Assembly: GCA_002393725.1 (NCBI GenBank)
Contig: DGTJ01000094.1
Coordinates: forward strand, 1-23,257
Direction of reading: 5' to 3'
Length of the DNA: 23,257 bases
Origin: Prevotella sp. UBA4339
GTDB lineage: Bacteria; Bacteroidota; Bacteroidia; Bacteroidales; Bacteroidaceae
Below, one piece after another: positions 21,177-23,257 of this stretch. Below the pieces are notes generated by a model. It was not told where the DNA came from. It saw only the letters and a program-made list of their open reading frames with translations, and did not search any database. Each line of letters begins with the position of its first letter. The stretch's first letter is position 1. The position numbers were made by a program, and so were the translations under genes.

Positions 21177-21776
21177 ATGAAGGAAAAAGCATTCATTCAT
21201 CGTATTTTAACAGCAGCAGTGGCCTTGCTCGTCATGTCGTGCAGCAGCGGAGAGGCACAGGCACAATTAGCAGACAGTAGTACAATGACACAGAAGATGT
21301 ATATCACGATTGACGGCAGGACAGAGAGTGTGACCCTTATCGACAACAGCGCGACACAGGCACTTGTGGGAAAGCTTCAGAAGACTCCCATCACGGTGAC
21401 GCTCAGTTCGAGTGGTGGCTTCGAAATCTGGGGGGCCTTAGGTTTCTCGTTGCCAACAAGCAATGAACACATAAAAGCTCAGCCTGGCGATGTCATTCTC
21501 TATAGCGGTAGCAACATCTGTATATTCTATGGCACGAATTCGTGGAGTTACACCCGCCTGGGGCATATCGACGGGCTTTCAGAGAGCGAGCTGCGCACAT
21601 TCCTCCATGCTGGCGAGACGGACATCAGCGTGACGCTCTCGCTCAGTCAGCCCACGGGTATCAACGATGTCAGAGCCAACAAAGATCTGTCAAGGGCCTA
21701 TACGCTTCAGGGCACATTGGCTCAAGAGAATACAAAAGGAATAATCATCAAGAACGGAAAGAAAATAGTAAGATGA
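21177..21776 (+). CDS. Cyclophilin-like-fold lipoprotein with a degenerate sorting-type tail
   Basis: The ATG at 21177, 9 bp after the reductase stop, starts a 199-residue protein with an SPII signal (L-L-V-M-S-C, Cys22). Residues about 40-155 match the bacterial cyclophilin-like fold: I-T-I-D-G-R-T-E-S-V-T-L, N-S-A-T-Q-A-L-V, G-G-F-E-I-W-G-A-L-G-F-S-L-P, Q-P-G-D-V-I-L-Y-S-G, I-F-Y-G-T-N-S-W-S-Y-T-R-L-G. Known members have no proven isomerase activity, so the role is open. The C-terminus (A-Y-T-L-Q-G-T-L then T-K-G-I-I-I-K-N-G-K-K-I-V-R) resembles the tail of the GH43 at 9100-9210, which is odd for a lipoprotein. Its stop overlaps the next ATG (ATGA), so it is translationally coupled to the hydrolase. 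Confidence 0.85.
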   Translation: MKEKAFIHRILTAAVALLVMSCSSGEAQAQLADSSTMTQKMYITIDGRTESVTLIDNSATQALVGKLQKTPITVTLSSSGGFEIWGALGFSLPTSNEHIKAQPGDVILYSGSNICIFYGTNSWSYTRLGHIDGLSESELRTFLHAGETDISVTLSLSQPTGINDVRANKDLSRAYTLQGTLAQENTKGIIIKNGKKIVR

Positions 21777-22927
21777 AGAAACAGGCATTAATAGCAATGC
21801 TCACAGCCGGAATGCTGACGGCTTGCAATCAGAAAGACAATCAAACTAAAACAGAAGAGAATATGCAGAAATTAGAATTGACGCAGGAGTGGGACAAGGT
21901 GTTCCCAAAGAGTGACAAAGTTGACCACCGGAAGGTGACGTTTGAAACACAGTACGGACTGACACTGGCAGCCGACCTGTATATACCGCGCATCGGTATG
22001 TTCAACAGTGGAGACGGTGAAAAGATGCGCTTCCCGGCCATCGCCGTCAGCGGTCCCTTCGGCGCCTGCAAGGAGCAGTCGAGCGGACTCTATGCCATGC
22101 GGATGGCCGAAAGAGGCTTTGTGGCCTTGGCCTTCGACCCTTCCTATACAGGTGAGAGCAGTGGCGAGCCGCGCCGCACGGCTTCGCCTGACATTAACAC
22201 AGAGGACTTTATGGCGGCTGTTGACTTCCTTTCGAAGCATGACCAGGTAGACGCAGAGCGTATCGGCATTATCGGTATCTGCGGATGGGGAGGCATCGCA
22301 CTGAACGCTGCCGCTGCCGACACTCGCATAAAGGCTACGGTGGCAAGCACCATGTACGATATGACCCGCGTCAGCGGCAACGGCTACTTCGACTCAGAGG
22401 ACAAGGAAGAGTCGCGCCATGCTGCCCGCGAGGCTATGGCCAAACAGCGACTCACCGACCCTATGGCGATGGCTGGCGGTGTGGTGAATCCACTGCCTGA
22501 CGATGCTCCGCAGTTCGTAAAGGACTACTACGACTACTACATCACCCCACGTGGATACCACAAGCGCAGCGGCAACTCAAACGACGGCTGGCGCACAATA
22601 GGCACACAGGCATACGCCAACGCCCGCTTCCTTTATTACATCAACGAGATTCGCTCGGCAGTACTCGTGATGCACGGCGAGAAGGCCCACTCACGCTACT
22701 TTGGCGAAGCAGCCTTTAAGTATATGGTGGAAGGCAAGGCAGAGGGATACTATGTCGTGGGCAAGCCAAATCCCAATCCAGATAACAAGGAGCTGCTCAT
22801 CATCCCTGGTGCATCACATTGCGACCTCTACGACGGTGGATATACCGAACTTGCAGGTCAGGGAGAGTCAAAGAATCTCATCCCCTGGGACAAGCTCGCA
22901 GACTTCTTCAATAAGAATCTGAAGTAA
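21773..22927 (+). CDS. Alpha/beta-hydrolase lipoprotein with cysteine nucleophile
   Basis: The ATG at 21773 overlaps the preceding TGA by 4 bases and gives 384 residues; earlier in-frame starts lie in the upstream gene. The SPII signal (A-G-M-L-T-A-C, Cys18) places it on a membrane facing the periplasm or outside. The alpha/beta-hydrolase core shows F-P-A-I-A-V-S-G-P-F-G (oxyanion region) and the nucleophile elbow G-I-C170-G-W-G-G, with Cys in place of Ser. H-G-E-K-A-H-S probably carries the acid, and G-A-S-H349-C-D-L-Y the histidine. Cys nucleophiles occur in dienelactone-hydrolase-like and YcjY-like proteins, to which this is closest by eye. The substrate is unknown; the operon with a reductase suggests modification of a small molecule. 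Confidence 0.9.
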   Translation: MKKQALIAMLTAGMLTACNQKDNQTKTEENMQKLELTQEWDKVFPKSDKVDHRKVTFETQYGLTLAADLYIPRIGMFNSGDGEKMRFPAIAVSGPFGACKEQSSGLYAMRMAERGFVALAFDPSYTGESSGEPRRTASPDINTEDFMAAVDFLSKHDQVDAERIGIIGICGWGGIALNAAAADTRIKATVASTMYDMTRVSGNGYFDSEDKEESRHAAREAMAKQRLTDPMAMAGGVVNPLPDDAPQFVKDYYDYYITPRGYHKRSGNSNDGWRTIGTQAYANARFLYYINEIRSAVLVMHGEKAHSRYFGEAAFKYMVEGKAEGYYVVGKPNPNPDNKELLIIPGASHCDLYDGGYTELAGQGESKNLIPWDKLADFFNKNLK

Positions 22928-22998
22928 GTGCATCATTGCCGTTGGAGCATAATTATCTCCTGCAACACGATTCCCGGGTCAAGGAGATATATCCTTAG

Positions 22999-23024
22999 CC
23001 GCTGCATGCAGGGGCATGCAGCGG
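22999..23024 (+). terminator. Strong hairpin after the hydrolase gene
   Basis: CCGCTGCATGC (22999-23009) pairs perfectly with GCATGCAGCGG (23014-23024): an 11-bp stem with a 4-nt loop (AGGG), 71 bp after the hydrolase stop. No T-run follows, so it may act as an mRNA 3'-end stabiliser or a factor-assisted terminator. Confidence 0.6.
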
Positions 23025-23086
23025 ATAAGTTCATGCTGCGTGAGGCATAGCCCCTCAGAACATTCGCTCCAGCTCAATATGGGGCG

Positions 23087-23127
23087 TGAGACCAATGAGA
23101 CCGTGAGACCGTGAGACCCGTGAGACC
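23087..23127 (+). repeat. Short TGAGACC array
   Basis: TGAGACC occurs five times, at 23087, 23096, 23104, 23112 and 23121, separated by 1-2 nt. It lies in the 330-bp gene-free end of the window between the hairpin at 22999 and the promoter at 23165. No function is evident; apart from these three elements I see nothing else there. Confidence 0.85.
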
Positions 23128-23164
23128 AATTACCGAACTATAGATTAAAATAAAGTGAGAATTA

Positions 23165-23196
23165 TTTGGTAGTTTGCTTGTTTATTTATATATTTG
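23165..23196 (+). promoter_or_regulatory. Complete Bacteroidota promoter at the window end
   Basis: TTTG at 23165-23168 and TATATTTG at 23189-23196, 20 bp apart, match both the -33 and -7 boxes. It is the best two-box promoter in the window and should drive a gene starting beyond base 23257. Confidence 0.7.
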
Positions 23197-23257
23197 CACC
23201 ACCAAACGTAAATAGCCGCGCATTTTCAAATCCTAACATTCTAATTTACGACAACTG

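Overview
The window looks like a chromosomal segment of a gut or rumen Bacteroidales, most likely Prevotella or a close relative. The evidence is a SusC/SusD pair next to the end of a hybrid two-component (HTCS) regulator, Bacteroidota-type promoter boxes (TAnnTTTG), SPII lipoproteins, and a Prevotella-style C-terminal sorting tail on one enzyme.

Bases 1-12663 are a polysaccharide utilisation locus (PUL) that I read as arabinan-directed. It holds the 3' end of a regulator with an AraC-type DNA-binding domain, a regulatory gap with a perfect 17-bp direct repeat in 21-bp register and a -7 box, then SusC transporter, SusD, a large lipoprotein built from three copies of an aromatic-rich module (probable surface glycan-binding protein), and three secreted GH43 enzymes. 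Two of these resemble endo-1,5-alpha-L-arabinanases. The third is a beta-xylosidase/arabinofuranosidase-type GH43 with a sandwich and a beta-trefoil-like tail. The proposed flow is capture and internal cleavage at the cell surface, import by SusCD, and trimming by the third GH43. Two hairpins (after the lipoprotein gene and between the first two GH43 genes) could step down expression of distal genes.

Bases 12664-16041 carry a PAP2 phosphatase fused to a predicted outer-membrane barrel, followed 2 bp later by a sodium:solute symporter whose expected start codon reads CTG. Bases 16042-16334 are a gene-free strip between convergent genes: a 22-nt-periodic repeat array, a palindromic hairpin, and a GH43 fragment matching the intact arabinanase gene. 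Bases 16335-18160 (minus strand) hold a low-molecular-weight protein tyrosine phosphatase and an M18 aminopeptidase in one operon.

Bases 18161-18615 hold divergent promoters around a frameshifted gene remnant. Bases 18616-22927 (plus strand) encode a SprT-like zinc protein, an AraC-family regulator, and a tight three-gene operon: RibD/DHFR-like reductase, cyclophilin-like lipoprotein and alpha/beta-hydrolase lipoprotein with a cysteine nucleophile. The end (22928-23257) has a strong hairpin, a short TGAGACC array and a promoter for a gene beyond the window.

The most unusual signals are three 7-nt-period arrays inside the third GH43 gene, two of them the same heptamer in opposite orientation; the 22-nt-period array with the GH43 fragment; and the triple-module lipoprotein. 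No complete mobile element, CRISPR array, tRNA or rRNA was seen.
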